From assembly GCA_026397575.1 (NCBI GenBank), contig JAPLUP010000497.1:1-15210 (forward strand): DNA of 15,210 nucleotides. Direction: 5' to 3'. Under the pieces are notes generated by a model. It did not search any database and was not told the origin of the DNA. It saw nothing but the letters and a program-made list of their open reading frames with translations. Below, in pieces: positions 1 to 7,941 of the stretch. This DNA is from Candidatus Zixiibacteriota bacterium. GTDB lineage: Bacteria; Zixibacteria; MSB-5A5; CAIYYT01. Each line of letters begins with the position of its first letter. Positions within the stretch are counted from its first letter, which is position 1. A program made the position numbers and the translations under genes.

Positions 1-554
1 GTGGCTTCACTCTTCTCGAGGAGGAAGGTCTCCGCGTTGATGTAATTGGTGATGACATCACTGTTGATGTTGTTCGCAATCTTGATGACATAGCAGTCCT
101 TGTCCAGCACCTTCTCCACACCCGACAGCGTAACTTTGAAAACGTCGGATTTCGGGTTGGCGTACTCGTAATCGGCCATAAGTCTCTTGAGTTGCCGGCG
201 TTTGATCGCTGGCTCATCAAGTTTGGTGATCTTCTGCAGTTTGCCGTTGGAGTCGACTACCCACTGATACTGGCCGTTGTCCCCCTGGGTCATCTTGAGC
301 ACACCCAGGTCAACCTCGGTGCGCGAACGATCGGGCTGCTGGGACCATGACTTAAGAGTCCCCTTGAGACCGGCAACAGCCAGAGTTCCTTCTACATATT
401 GGGTGTGTTCCGCCTTAAGACGATTCAAACCGCCGTTGGCGTCAAAACCGCGCTTGAGTACCTCATAGGGATCCGTCAAGTCCGTCTTTGCGAATGCAAC
501 CGTAGCGCATATTGCCATCAGTGTCACCAAAAACACGATCCGCAGGTTTAACAT
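1..554 (-). CDS. Secreted LolA-like domain protein, C-terminus outside window
   Basis: About 184 codons read from ATG at 554 to the left edge without a stop, so the C-terminus is missing. The start is preceded by AGGGAG seven bases upstream. Residues 1-22 form a signal peptide (hydrophobic core, ending ATVAFA), so the product is exported. The mature part has an NGG motif after a short helix, then repeated strand-like stretches with PDRSRTEVDLG and QGDNGQYQWVVDSNG. These resemble the LolA/lipoprotein-sorting-like beta domain that, in several lineages, precedes a retropepsin-like aspartyl protease domain. Whether such a domain follows cannot be seen. It lies downstream of the DUF5916 gene on the same strand with 104 bp between them; no terminator is evident there, so co-transcription is possible. 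Family assignment rests on pattern recall and is tentative. Confidence 0.6.
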   Translation of the reverse strand, partial: MLNLRIVFLVTLMAICATVAFAKTDLTDPYEVLKRGFDANGGLNRLKAEHTQYVEGTLAVAGLKGTLKSWSQQPDRSRTEVDLGVLKMTQGDNGQYQWVVDSNGKLQKITKLDEPAIKRRQLKRLMADYEYANPKSDVFKVTLSGVEKVLDKDCYVIKIANNINSDVITNYINAETFLLEKSEA

Positions 555-658
555 AATAATTCTCCCTTCATCCCTACTGACGATCTAGGGCGAGAAATGT
601 TTCAACGTTGCTAATGGAGATGACTATGTGCCACCCTCTGGAGTTTCTCAATATTCTA

Positions 659-3094
659 CTACATACTCATCCAATAACTGACCTTTATCAAGAAAAGATT
701 CTCCGCATTGCCGGAAAACATGCGCTTTACGTCACGTGAGATGTCGAGATTGCTCGCTGTTGGATCGAACTCCGGTCGTGAACGCGTCCAGACCAAATAT
801 AGCGTGCTGCCCGGTCGATACTCCCAGCGAATCAGCAGAGTTGAATTCATTTCCGAGAAGTTGTAGCCGGAGTTGGGTCCCGAAATCGGATCGGAATACC
901 TGTTGCCGCCAAGGTAGTAGCGATATTTGTAGTAGTCCAACCCCGTCGCAAGGCCTTGCGTAGAGAGCTGCACCGACAAGTTGCGGTTCAGGACAACGGA
1001 AGCCGACGCTTCGAGATATATCTCATCTCGGTTGAGATCGGCAAACAATGACTGCTCACCGGGATTCTCAACCCAGCGAGTGTCGTTTCGCTCGCGCTTG
1101 TAGTTCGCACCGGCAGAAAACTCCATGTTACTGCGGGGACGAAGACCAAACCCGAGATAGTTGGCCCACCAGGTCCCGCCACGATCTTGGCCACTGCCGG
1201 GATTCCAGTTGAACCAAAGCATCTTGCGTTGGTCAGTTGTCAGACTGGCCCACCAGCTCGTAGTCGGGCGCACTGGCCACTCCCAAAGGCCATTGCCGCG
1301 CGTTTCCAGATCGCTGTACTTCTCTCCCTGAATCGTAAACCCGCAACCAAGGGACCAGTAGTTTGTGAATGTAATAGTGGTGTTGAAGTTCCCACCCAAT
1401 TCATAGCAAACACCGTCGAAATTCCAACTCGGGTAGAAATTAAAGTTATTGTAGGTTTCCTTAAGAATCCACCAGCGATCTGTAGTCCTGTATTGTATCC
1501 ACGCCGCCGCGGACCGGCTATTCGCTCGCGCATTGTATCCCAGACGATTGAGATTCAGGCATCGGTCTCTGATAGTACCACCAAACGCGCCGACAAGGTG
1601 TTTTCCACTGATCTTCTCAAACGTTACATCGATACCGTACCCGGTCTGCTCGGTGTTGACTCGGCTGAAGACAACCTGACCGTAGGTGCTCCAAGTATTA
1701 TTATTGGTATACAGACGCCAATCAACACCGCCGGTCGTCGCCGGCAAACGACTCGCCTGACTGGCCAATGTCAACGCAGCGCCGACGCTTGAGTTTCGGA
1801 ACAGCTCTTGTTTGATTCTCAGGACGTTGTAGCTCGCCTCCGGTTCCACTATCCCTTTCCGGGTAACTTTCGCAGAATCAACCGCAATATTCTTATAGGC
1901 AGCATATTCCGCCTCCTCCCTCTGGGTGACGGAACTAAGCAACGCTATAGACGTTCGTTCAAACAGCTTGCCGGTCAGTTTGGCAGCACCCAAGATCGTC
2001 GTCGCCTTCGGATAGTTGGTGTAATAGGCAAACGCCGGATCGGTTACCGACCCTTGTGGCGGACGCCCCACTCGTCTTGAATAAAATAGATTGAAAGACG
2101 TTTGGTAGAGATCGGACCCTTCGAGAAAAAATGGTCGACGTTCCGAAAGAAAGATTTCGTATGCTGATAGATTGAGAACCGGCTGGTCAAGCTCGACCTG
2201 TCCGAAATCGGGATTGATCGTTGCATCCAGAACCAGATCACTGGCAATACCGTATTTCAGATCAAGTCCGGCATTCTTCCCGAAACTGCGGCCGTCAGGA
2301 TTGCCCCTACTCCTGGGTTCAATCTGTTCGTTGGAGACTACATAAGGTAGTAGTTCTGTGTGGCTGGCTGGCCTGAGACCTATCAACTGCATCAAGTGCC
2401 CGAAATTGGATACAAATCCACCCTTGGCCACAGGCGTAAAAGCCCAACCATCGGTTTCGCTCTTACGATTGATTAGGCGGATGAAATCGATTCCCCAAGT
2501 ATTCTGATCTTTCACGGCAAAGCGGAGGCAATGATAAGGAATGCGAATCTCGCACGACCAGCCCCACGGTTGGAGCTTCACTCCACTCTCCCACACCGCG
2601 TCCCAATCCATATCAGCGTTGCTTTCATTGTAGTAGCGACAGTCGCGTTGCACCCCGGAAGCGTTGACTTCAAAAGCATTGCCATTCTGATGATCATGGA
2701 AGGGGTCAATTCGCAGCGTCACGTGGTCAGCTTGCGATGTTCGATCACGACGTACCAGTTGCCGAGCAACTTTGTCCGGCTCGGAGTCATAACACCAGAA
2801 AGCGGCATAAATGGCCTGATCATCGTAGGCCACAGCCACCAGAGTCGATTCGGTAGCCGGCATGCCTTCCAACGGGTAGCGCTGGATCGTCATTCTTCCC
2901 TTCTGTAAACCTTGACTGCACCAAACAGAATCGTCCAGCATTCCGTCGATCGCGGGAGGATGGGGATTGATGCGGTAAGCTTTCAGTTCAGGTATGATCT
3001 GGGTTTCGACCTTGACAGGGTCAGCGAATGTCGCGGAGAACGCAGCAGTAACCGTTAATGCCGCAAGAAGGCGCTTCAATAGCCTGAGTTTCAT
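659..3094 (-). CDS. DUF5916 outer-membrane protein with N-terminal CBM9-like domain
   Basis: The product is 811 residues. The reading frame extends to 3310, but the ATG at 3094 is chosen because AGGAG lies five bases upstream and a signal peptide follows at once (residues 1-24, ending SATFA). Residues about 40-235 match the CBM9-like/DOMON-type beta-sandwich of this family: HPPAIDGMLDDSVW at 45-58, DHVTLRIDPF at 123-132, WDAVWE at 164-169 and WGIDFIRLINR at 200-210. The central DUF5916 hallmark is present: INPDFGQVELDQ at 293-304 and FLSERRPFFLEGSDLY at 315-330. The rest is rich in alternating aromatic and polar residues, as in a transmembrane beta-barrel. Family members are predicted outer-membrane proteins, and their substrate is unknown. 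Sugar or peptide uptake or processing would be a guess. The family call is strong; the function is open. Confidence 0.9.
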   Translation of the reverse strand: MKLRLLKRLLAALTVTAAFSATFADPVKVETQIIPELKAYRINPHPPAIDGMLDDSVWCSQGLQKGRMTIQRYPLEGMPATESTLVAVAYDDQAIYAAFWCYDSEPDKVARQLVRRDRTSQADHVTLRIDPFHDHQNGNAFEVNASGVQRDCRYYNESNADMDWDAVWESGVKLQPWGWSCEIRIPYHCLRFAVKDQNTWGIDFIRLINRKSETDGWAFTPVAKGGFVSNFGHLMQLIGLRPASHTELLPYVVSNEQIEPRSRGNPDGRSFGKNAGLDLKYGIASDLVLDATINPDFGQVELDQPVLNLSAYEIFLSERRPFFLEGSDLYQTSFNLFYSRRVGRPPQGSVTDPAFAYYTNYPKATTILGAAKLTGKLFERTSIALLSSVTQREEAEYAAYKNIAVDSAKVTRKGIVEPEASYNVLRIKQELFRNSSVGAALTLASQASRLPATTGGVDWRLYTNNNTWSTYGQVVFSRVNTEQTGYGIDVTFEKISGKHLVGAFGGTIRDRCLNLNRLGYNARANSRSAAAWIQYRTTDRWWILKETYNNFNFYPSWNFDGVCYELGGNFNTTITFTNYWSLGCGFTIQGEKYSDLETRGNGLWEWPVRPTTSWWASLTTDQRKMLWFNWNPGSGQDRGGTWWANYLGFGLRPRSNMEFSAGANYKRERNDTRWVENPGEQSLFADLNRDEIYLEASASVVLNRNLSVQLSTQGLATGLDYYKYRYYLGGNRYSDPISGPNSGYNFSEMNSTLLIRWEYRPGSTLYLVWTRSRPEFDPTASNLDISRDVKRMFSGNAENLFLIKVSYWMSM

Positions 3095-3198
3095 GAACTC
3101 TCCTATTTCCCGGATAATGTATTCCGCCCATGCTGCAGCGACGACAGCTTTAGTAGACGAAAAAATGGCGAAAAAGTTTCGTCTGAGTGGCAATGTTG

Positions 3199-3248
3199 CA
3201 GTGCTGTCACACGGAATAAGCGTTACCAATTTCGCACTGTCAGCACTG
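3199..3248. repeat. Imperfect inverted repeat in divergent promoter region
   Basis: CAGTGCTGTCA (3199-3209) and TGTCAGCACTG (3238-3248) are inverted copies matching at 10 of 11 positions, 28 bp apart. The right arm abuts the proposed -35 box at 3249. A further copy of GCACTGT at 3234-3240 lies next to the one at 3243-3249. The site sits in the 209-bp spacer between the DUF5916 gene and the plus-strand genes, so a regulator bound there could control either side. Whether it is an operator is inference. Confidence 0.4.
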
Positions 3249-3276
3249 TTGACCTTCTCCGTTGAACTCCTATATT
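3249..3276 (+). promoter_or_regulatory. Sigma-70-like promoter for small membrane protein
   Basis: TTGACC (3249-3254), a 16-bp spacer and TATATT (3271-3276). Transcription would begin near 3283, giving a leader of about 20 bases before the ribosome binding site GGAGGA and the ATG at 3304. Confidence 0.5.
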
Positions 3277-3303
3277 CTCTGCTGACAATCATGGAGGAAT
3301 AAA

Positions 3304-3369
3304 ATGGCACAGCTATTGAAGTGTTTGCTGATGATCGCGAGGAGTTGTGAGTTCACCGTCAAGATTTAA
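3304..3369 (+). CDS. Possible 21-residue leader ORF overlapping next gene
   Basis: ATG at 3304 has an excellent ribosome binding site (GGAGGA, 3294-3299) and lies just downstream of a good promoter. It encodes 21 residues (MAQLLKCLLMIARSCEFTVKI is the whole product) and ends at TAA 3367-3369, 23 bp inside the next gene, which is in another frame. It may be a leader peptide that couples translation to the channel-like gene. Alternatively it is the original start region of that gene, separated by a frameshift. No family is recognised. The initiation signals are better than those of the following gene, which is the reason for listing it. Confidence 0.35.
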   Translation: MAQLLKCLLMIARSCEFTVKI

Positions 3370-3772
3370 GCACCTGTTTAGATTCGAACACCGTAAGCAA
3401 CCGCTCGTGTCGAAGCAATCATTCGTGAAGCGATTTGTCTTCGCCGCCGTTCTTTCTACTGTCTTGCTCGCAGTCTGGACTGCAGTCGGCATGATCGGCT
3501 ATCATGCGCTGGCTGGATTAGGGTGGGTCGACGCCTTTCTCAACTCCGCCATGATCGTCGGGGGCATGGGGCCAGTAGACATTCTGAACAATCAACCTGC
3601 TAAGGTCTTCGCCGGATTTTATGCCATTTTCAGCGGCGTGATCTTCTTGAGTATTTTCGGGCTATTGATCGGGCCGGTGTTCCACCGTTTTCTGCATCGG
3701 TTCCATCTCGACACTGACGGACACGAAGAATCGCAGCACAATAGTACGGGATCCAAGACGCCGCTCGACTAA
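3347..3772 (+). CDS. Small two-helix membrane protein resembling an ion-channel pore module
   Basis: The product is 141 residues from GTG 3347; the frame is closed upstream by a stop at 3332. GGAG sits only two bases before the GTG, which is unusually close. GTG at 3407 (residue 21) is an alternative start. Residues 29-50 form a first membrane helix. Residues 61-72 look like a short pore helix, followed by VGGMGPVD (71-78) and a second helix (86-109) containing AGFYAIFSG. A basic amphipathic tail, FHRFLHRFHLD, and a polar C-terminus come next. The helix-pore-helix order and the FAxxYAxxSG pattern recall Ion_trans_2-type potassium channels, but the TVGYG filter is replaced. Ion conduction is therefore unproven, and 'conserved membrane protein' is the safe name. 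It converges with the next gene, with 28 bp between them. Confidence 0.7.
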   Translation: MSSPSRFKHLFRFEHRKQPLVSKQSFVKRFVFAAVLSTVLLAVWTAVGMIGYHALAGLGWVDAFLNSAMIVGGMGPVDILNNQPAKVFAGFYAIFSGVIFLSIFGLLIGPVFHRFLHRFHLDTDGHEESQHNSTGSKTPLD

Positions 3773-3800
3773 GACCGCTACGCAGAAACTCCGTGGATCT

Positions 3801-4748
3801 TCACTTGCGGTTCGGTATCCGCTCTCTCACCCACTGACAGATTCTGGACGAATCCTTCACTTGCTCAAGAACAGCGGGCTGGGAGAAGATGAACTCGTGA
3901 CGAAACAGCACGACATCATCAAGTGACGCAGGTCTCTGTGATGCTGGATATTTGTCTTTTAGGAAAAGCGGATAATTGTAAGTTGCCGGCAACTCAACCA
4001 TGTCTGTTTTGCGGAGTGTCAAGAGGATATCCCCCGCCAGAGCCACTTGATGTAGGAAAACGGCCTTTTTCTGATCCTGTTTACACCAGTCAACGAATAC
4101 CGTATCTGTGTATAGGATGGCAAAGCATTCCGGCCATTTCCTCAGCACGCCCATTTCCGGACGCAAAACCAGCAGACCGGCGTTGAAATAGGCACGGATC
4201 GTTTCTTGGTCAATCGGCGTTTGCACTGGAAATATCGACGACGACGCTACACCGAGTTTGTCGTAGACTCGCGTCCAGAACTGATCAGGAGGTTCCGAAT
4301 ACCGCGAACCAATCAGCTTGTGCATCACCGGCCGATAACCCAAGCTGATACTATCTGGCAGCAGGAAGTCGCGCGGTTCTTTGACGAAAATCACATCGGG
4401 ATCGAGCCAGACAAGCAGTTGGTATCTGCCAACGGCATCGGATTCAGCGAGGGCGGCGGCGAAAACCTTTCCGGAAAACCAGACCTGTCTTGCATCCGCA
4501 GGGGTGCTACTTCGCTTCAGAGTGACTCCTGCGGGAACCGGTCTTGTCTCGATTGACTTCTCAATCTCCGGCTGAGTATCCGGCAGATAGACCCAAACCG
4601 GCGCATTCCGCAGTTCGCCACCAAATGTACGCAGGCTCTCAACCATCACCAAAATCCAGTAGAGAGCATCGGAATCCGCGGCATACGTTCCGAACACTAT
4701 CTGACTGTTCTGCATTTCCTTTGATGCTCCTGCATGTGTCGTAGCCAT
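3801..4748 (-). CDS. GT-A-fold glycosyltransferase-like protein
   Basis: The product is 315 residues with no signal peptide or membrane helix, so probably cytoplasmic. IVFGTYAADSDALYW (17-31) is the nucleotide-sugar-binding first strand typical of GT8-like enzymes. VWLDPDVIFVKEP (113-125) carries the DxD motif (D116, D118) that binds the metal and sugar-nucleotide. YFNAGLLVLRP (187-197) and FLHQVALAGD (231-240) match the acceptor-side NAGL and (D/H)Q motifs of the superfamily. Family enzymes transfer a sugar from a nucleotide-sugar donor; donor and acceptor are not determinable here. The ATG at 4748 has only a weak AAGG upstream. ATG 4715 (residue 12), just before the conserved first strand, is an equally possible start. 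The neighbours give no pathway context. Confidence 0.72.
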   Translation of the reverse strand: MATTHAGASKEMQNSQIVFGTYAADSDALYWILVMVESLRTFGGELRNAPVWVYLPDTQPEIEKSIETRPVPAGVTLKRSSTPADARQVWFSGKVFAAALAESDAVGRYQLLVWLDPDVIFVKEPRDFLLPDSISLGYRPVMHKLIGSRYSEPPDQFWTRVYDKLGVASSSIFPVQTPIDQETIRAYFNAGLLVLRPEMGVLRKWPECFAILYTDTVFVDWCKQDQKKAVFLHQVALAGDILLTLRKTDMVELPATYNYPLFLKDKYPASQRPASLDDVVLFRHEFIFSQPAVLEQVKDSSRICQWVRERIPNRK

Positions 4749-4877
4749 CGAATTGCCTTGCTTGTTGAAACCACTCTCGCTCTCTCAGCGCGATGGCGCA
4801 GTGTCGCCCTGTCAAAATAGTGACGTTGAAGATGTCGGTTTCGTCCAATTCCCGGATGTCCGATTTTCAACTTTCAA

Positions 4878-4930
4878 AGGTTGCGAGTTCGGAAGAAAAT
4901 GCGTTTCTTTCCTCCGGAAGAAAGCAACCT
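4878..4930. other. Structured hairpin with two alternative pairings in divergent spacer
   Basis: Outer arms AGGTTGC (4878-4884) and GCAACCT (4924-4930) are perfect inverted copies. Inside, TTTCTTTCC (4904-4912) can pair with GGAAGAAA at 4891-4898 or, as an alternative, with the identical GGAAGAAA at 4916-4923; each pairing leaves a one-base bulge. The element lies in the 297-bp spacer (4749-5045) between the glycosyltransferase-like gene and the M16 gene, 115 bp upstream of the latter. It may act in RNA or as a DNA site; neither is shown. Confidence 0.4.
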
Positions 4931-4961
4931 CAGTACACCTGTTCTCGTTTAATAAGGATAG

Positions 4962-4975
4962 TGTAAGACCTTACA
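4962..4975. promoter_or_regulatory. Short palindrome upstream of M16 gene, possible operator
   Basis: TGTAAG-AC-CTTACA is a perfect dyad of six-base arms with a two-base centre, 70 bp before the M16 start codon. Its size suits a dimeric repressor site. No convincing -35/-10 pair was found around it, so the link to the M16 promoter is inference. Confidence 0.3.
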
Positions 4976-5045
4976 TTTTGCACATGAATGGGATGGCTGG
5001 AAAATAGCATAACTAATCACCCGCAGTAAGAGTTGAGGAACAACA

Positions 5046-7778
5046 ATGAGATCTTTAAGAATGATTTTCGCACTGTTTCTTGCCGTGGCAACTGCTTTCA
5101 TCGGCATCGCCTGGGCTGGCGACTTGCCTGAGCTGAAATACGAGAAATACGTGCTTGCAAACGGCCTTAACGTGATCCTGCATGAAGACCACTCAATTCC
5201 GATTGTGTCTGTCAATATCTGGTATCACGTCGGCTCTAAGAATGAGAAACCGGGCAAGACCGGATTCGCACACCTATTTGAGCATCTGATGTTTCAGGGG
5301 TCGCAGAACCACAATGTCGTTTTTAATGAAGGCATCGATAAAATCGGCGGCGACAACAACGGCTCGACCTCCGGAGATCGCACCAACTACTGGGAGAACG
5401 TCCCGAGCAATTATCTCGAAAAGGCTCTCTGGCTGGAAGCGGACCGCATGAATGCCTTGCTCCCCGCCATCGATCAGAAACGGCTGGACAATCAGCGCGA
5501 TGTCGTCAAGAACGAGCGTCGCCAAAGCTACGAAAATCAACCATACGGCTGGTCCCGGGAATGGCTGGCGTCGCTGGTCTTTCCCAAGGGTCATCCCTAT
5601 TCCTTGATGCCGATCGGCAGTATGGAAGATCTCGCTGCTGCAAGTTTGGAGGATGTTCAGGAGTTTTTCCGCAAGTACTATGCTCCCAATAATGCTTCCC
5701 TCTGCATCGCCGGTGATTTCAACCCTGCTCAGGCCAAAGAATGGGTCAACAAGTACTTTGCCGCGATACCTCCCGGACCTCCGATTGAGCGGATGGAGTC
5801 GTGGATACCAACCTTGAGCGGAATCAAGCGGATGAAGGCGGAGGACAATGTCAGTCTGCCCCGTATCACGATGGTCTGGCCGACTCCGGGCGGATACTCT
5901 CCGGGCGACGCCGAATTTGACCTGTTGGCAAGCATTTTGACATCCGGCAGAACCTCGCGTCTTTACAAGACGCTTGTCTACGACAAACAAATGGCTCAGG
6001 ACGTTGGGGCCTATCAGGGTTCTCAGGAGCTAAGCAGTGTTTTCAATATCACGGTAACAGCCAAACCGGGTGTGTCTCTCGATGACATCGAGCGTGAGGT
6101 CGATCTGGTCATCAAGGACATCCAGACCAATGGAATCAAGCCGGATGAGCTTGAACGCGCCCGGATTAATTGGGAGGCTGGATTCGTCAGAGGACTGCAA
6201 CAGGTTGGCGGCTTTGGTGGACGGGCGGACAGACTCAATTCGTATAATGTCCAACTCGGTGATCCCGGTAAACTGCTGTGGGATCGCGATCGTTACACTA
6301 AGGCCACGGCCGTAGACATACAGACCTACGCAAACAAGTATCTGGATTTGAACGGCTGCGCCATCCTCCAGATCTATCCGCGCGCCAAACTGGCGGCAGA
6401 CCCAATCAAACCCGATATGGCTGTTGAGCCGCAGGCAATGCCGGAGCCGGCCTTCACTCCACCGACAGTTCAAAAAGCGACTCTAACTAACGGCCTAGAG
6501 ATTCGGTTGGTAGAAGACCATCGCCTTCCTCTGATTCAGTGCAATCTCCTGTTCAAGAGCGGCTGGGCAGCCGATCCGGTCGGCAAGCCCGGCGTCGCTT
6601 CCCTCACGGCAGCGATGCTCACCGAAGGCACAAAATCCAGAAATTCGCTCAGGATTTCTGACGACATTCAGCGTCTGGGAGCCAATCTGGGAACGGGTAC
6701 CCTCGCAGACAATTCGACTGTAACACTTGACGTGCTTAAACGCAGTTTCGACCCGGCGCTGGAACTAATGAGCGATATCGTCCTTAATCCGACATTCCCG
6801 CAGGAAGAACTTGACCGTCAGAAGCTGTCGCGGCAGGGACAGATGCAGCAGGAAGCGCGACAGCCATCTCCGACCGCCCGCAAGTTTTTTGTGCGAGAGT
6901 TATACGGCGCCGACCATCCCTACGGTCAACCGCCATCAGGTATCGGCACCGCTAAGTCGCTTCAGGCGATCAGTCGCGCTGATCTGCTCGATTTCTATAG
7001 AGCCAACTATCTCCCGAACGGCGCCACCGTAATTATTGTCGGCGACATCACGATGGCCGAAGCAAAAGCCAAACTGGAGAAAGCATTTGCCGTCTGGAAA
7101 TCGGGAGCGGTGGCGCAACAGAACGTGAGTCAAGTCAAACCGCTGAGCAAGACCAAAATCGTTATCGTCGACAAACCCGGCGCTGTGCAGAGCCTGATCT
7201 TTCTGGGCAATATCGCCATGCCTCGCAGTTCCGCCGAATACTTGCCGGCTAGTGTTATGTGCAACGTCCTCGGCGGCGGATCCACTGCCCGGCTCTATAT
7301 GAACCTGCGCCAGGACAAGGGCTATACTTACGGCTCTTACTCATTTATCAACCTCCGCCGTGGACAGGGCTACCTCGCCGCCTATGCTCAAGTACAGACG
7401 GAGGTCACCAAGGAAGCGCTGACCGAGTTCATCAAGGAGTTCAGAGGCATTATCAGTGACAAGCCGATTACCGCAGCCGAGTTGGCTGACAACAAGAACA
7501 ATATGACGAAGAGCTTCCCGCAAGGATTCGAATCGTACGATGGAATCGCCAATCAGATTGGCACCATGCTGACCTTCGGGTTACCCGACGACGAATGGAA
7601 ATCCTATATTGGAAGAATCAACGAGGTCACACCGGAAGCCGCCATGAAGTCCGCAAGGGACTATGTCAATCCGAACGCACTGCTGATTGTTGTGGTCGGT
7701 GATCGTGCCAAGATTGAACCCAAGATTCGCGAGCTGAACCTGGGAGAGATAGCTTTTCCTTCGGCTGACGAAATGTAG
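5046..7778 (+). CDS. Periplasmic M16 family zinc peptidase, tandem active/inactive domains
   Basis: The product is 910 residues from ATG 5046, with GAGGAA about five bases upstream. Residues 1-24 are a signal peptide ending AWA, so the enzyme is exported. The first M16 half has the inverted zinc motif HLFEH (H76, E79, H80) and the third ligand E157 in KNERRQ. The second half (from about residue 470) aligns at GVASLTAAMLTEGT (516-529), where the two histidines and the glutamate have become S519, A523 and A522, so it cannot bind zinc. Its LRQDKGYTYG (754-763) retains the Arg/Tyr substrate-binding motif of M16 C-terminal domains. This active-plus-degenerate layout is usual for single-chain M16 enzymes, which form a clamshell that degrades peptides. 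It is transcribed alone and ends at an intrinsic terminator. Confidence 0.95.
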   Translation: MRSLRMIFALFLAVATAFIGIAWAGDLPELKYEKYVLANGLNVILHEDHSIPIVSVNIWYHVGSKNEKPGKTGFAHLFEHLMFQGSQNHNVVFNEGIDKIGGDNNGSTSGDRTNYWENVPSNYLEKALWLEADRMNALLPAIDQKRLDNQRDVVKNERRQSYENQPYGWSREWLASLVFPKGHPYSLMPIGSMEDLAAASLEDVQEFFRKYYAPNNASLCIAGDFNPAQAKEWVNKYFAAIPPGPPIERMESWIPTLSGIKRMKAEDNVSLPRITMVWPTPGGYSPGDAEFDLLASILTSGRTSRLYKTLVYDKQMAQDVGAYQGSQELSSVFNITVTAKPGVSLDDIEREVDLVIKDIQTNGIKPDELERARINWEAGFVRGLQQVGGFGGRADRLNSYNVQLGDPGKLLWDRDRYTKATAVDIQTYANKYLDLNGCAILQIYPRAKLAADPIKPDMAVEPQAMPEPAFTPPTVQKATLTNGLEIRLVEDHRLPLIQCNLLFKSGWAADPVGKPGVASLTAAMLTEGTKSRNSLRISDDIQRLGANLGTGTLADNSTVTLDVLKRSFDPALELMSDIVLNPTFPQEELDRQKLSRQGQMQQEARQPSPTARKFFVRELYGADHPYGQPPSGIGTAKSLQAISRADLLDFYRANYLPNGATVIIVGDITMAEAKAKLEKAFAVWKSGAVAQQNVSQVKPLSKTKIVIVDKPGAVQSLIFLGNIAMPRSSAEYLPASVMCNVLGGGSTARLYMNLRQDKGYTYGSYSFINLRRGQGYLAAYAQVQTEVTKEALTEFIKEFRGIISDKPITAAELADNKNNMTKSFPQGFESYDGIANQIGTMLTFGLPDDEWKSYIGRINEVTPEAAMKSARDYVNPNALLIVVVGDRAKIEPKIRELNLGEIAFPSADEM

Positions 7779-7800
7779 GACCTCAGCTTTTTCTCGATAG

Positions 7801-7829
7801 AAGGCGGCCGCTAACCAGCCGCCTTTTTT
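7801..7829 (+). terminator. Rho-independent terminator of M16 gene
   Basis: AAGGCGGC (7801-7808), a nine-base loop and GCCGCCTT (7818-7825) form a perfect eight-pair stem running straight into a T-tract that ends at 7829. It starts 22 bases after the M16 stop codon and isolates that gene from the dsrC operon. Confidence 0.9.
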
Positions 7830-7877
7830 CTGCCCTATTCTCCTGCGCAACGTGAACGCCAGAGCACAACAACGCCC

Positions 7878-7906
7878 TTGGCCGATCAGTCCTGGTCCCG
7901 TATATT
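7878..7906 (+). promoter_or_regulatory. Sigma-70-like promoter of the dsrC operon
   Basis: TTGGCC (7878-7883), a 17-bp spacer and TATATT (7901-7906). The predicted start near 7913 gives a leader of about 29 bases, including the GAGGAGAG ribosome binding site. It lies between the M16 terminator and dsrC, where a promoter is required. Confidence 0.6.
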
Positions 7907-7941
7907 GTCAACAGACAAGTTTCCGTGAGGAGAGCATCTTA

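Noticed and set aside
1187..1792. 201-codon plus-strand frame inside the DUF5916 gene
   Set aside because: It is antisense to a well-supported gene and has no recognisable motif or start signals.
3095..3310. N-terminal extension of the DUF5916 frame by 72 codons
   Set aside because: It has no ribosome binding site, would bury the signal peptide in the interior, and overlaps the opposite promoter. ATG 3094 has AGGAG at the right distance.
4810..4815. Perfect minus-strand TTGACA upstream of the glycosyltransferase-like gene
   Set aside because: No acceptable -10 box lies 15-19 bases downstream, so no promoter was called.
5274..5990. 238-codon minus-strand frame inside the M16 gene
   Set aside because: It is antisense to the conserved zinc-site region, and its composition looks like complement translation.
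7852..7941. Upstream in-frame start giving a 136-residue DsrC
   Set aside because: The extra residues are not DsrC-like and would overlap the promoter at 7878-7906. ATG 7942 has a strong ribosome binding site and the family N-terminus.
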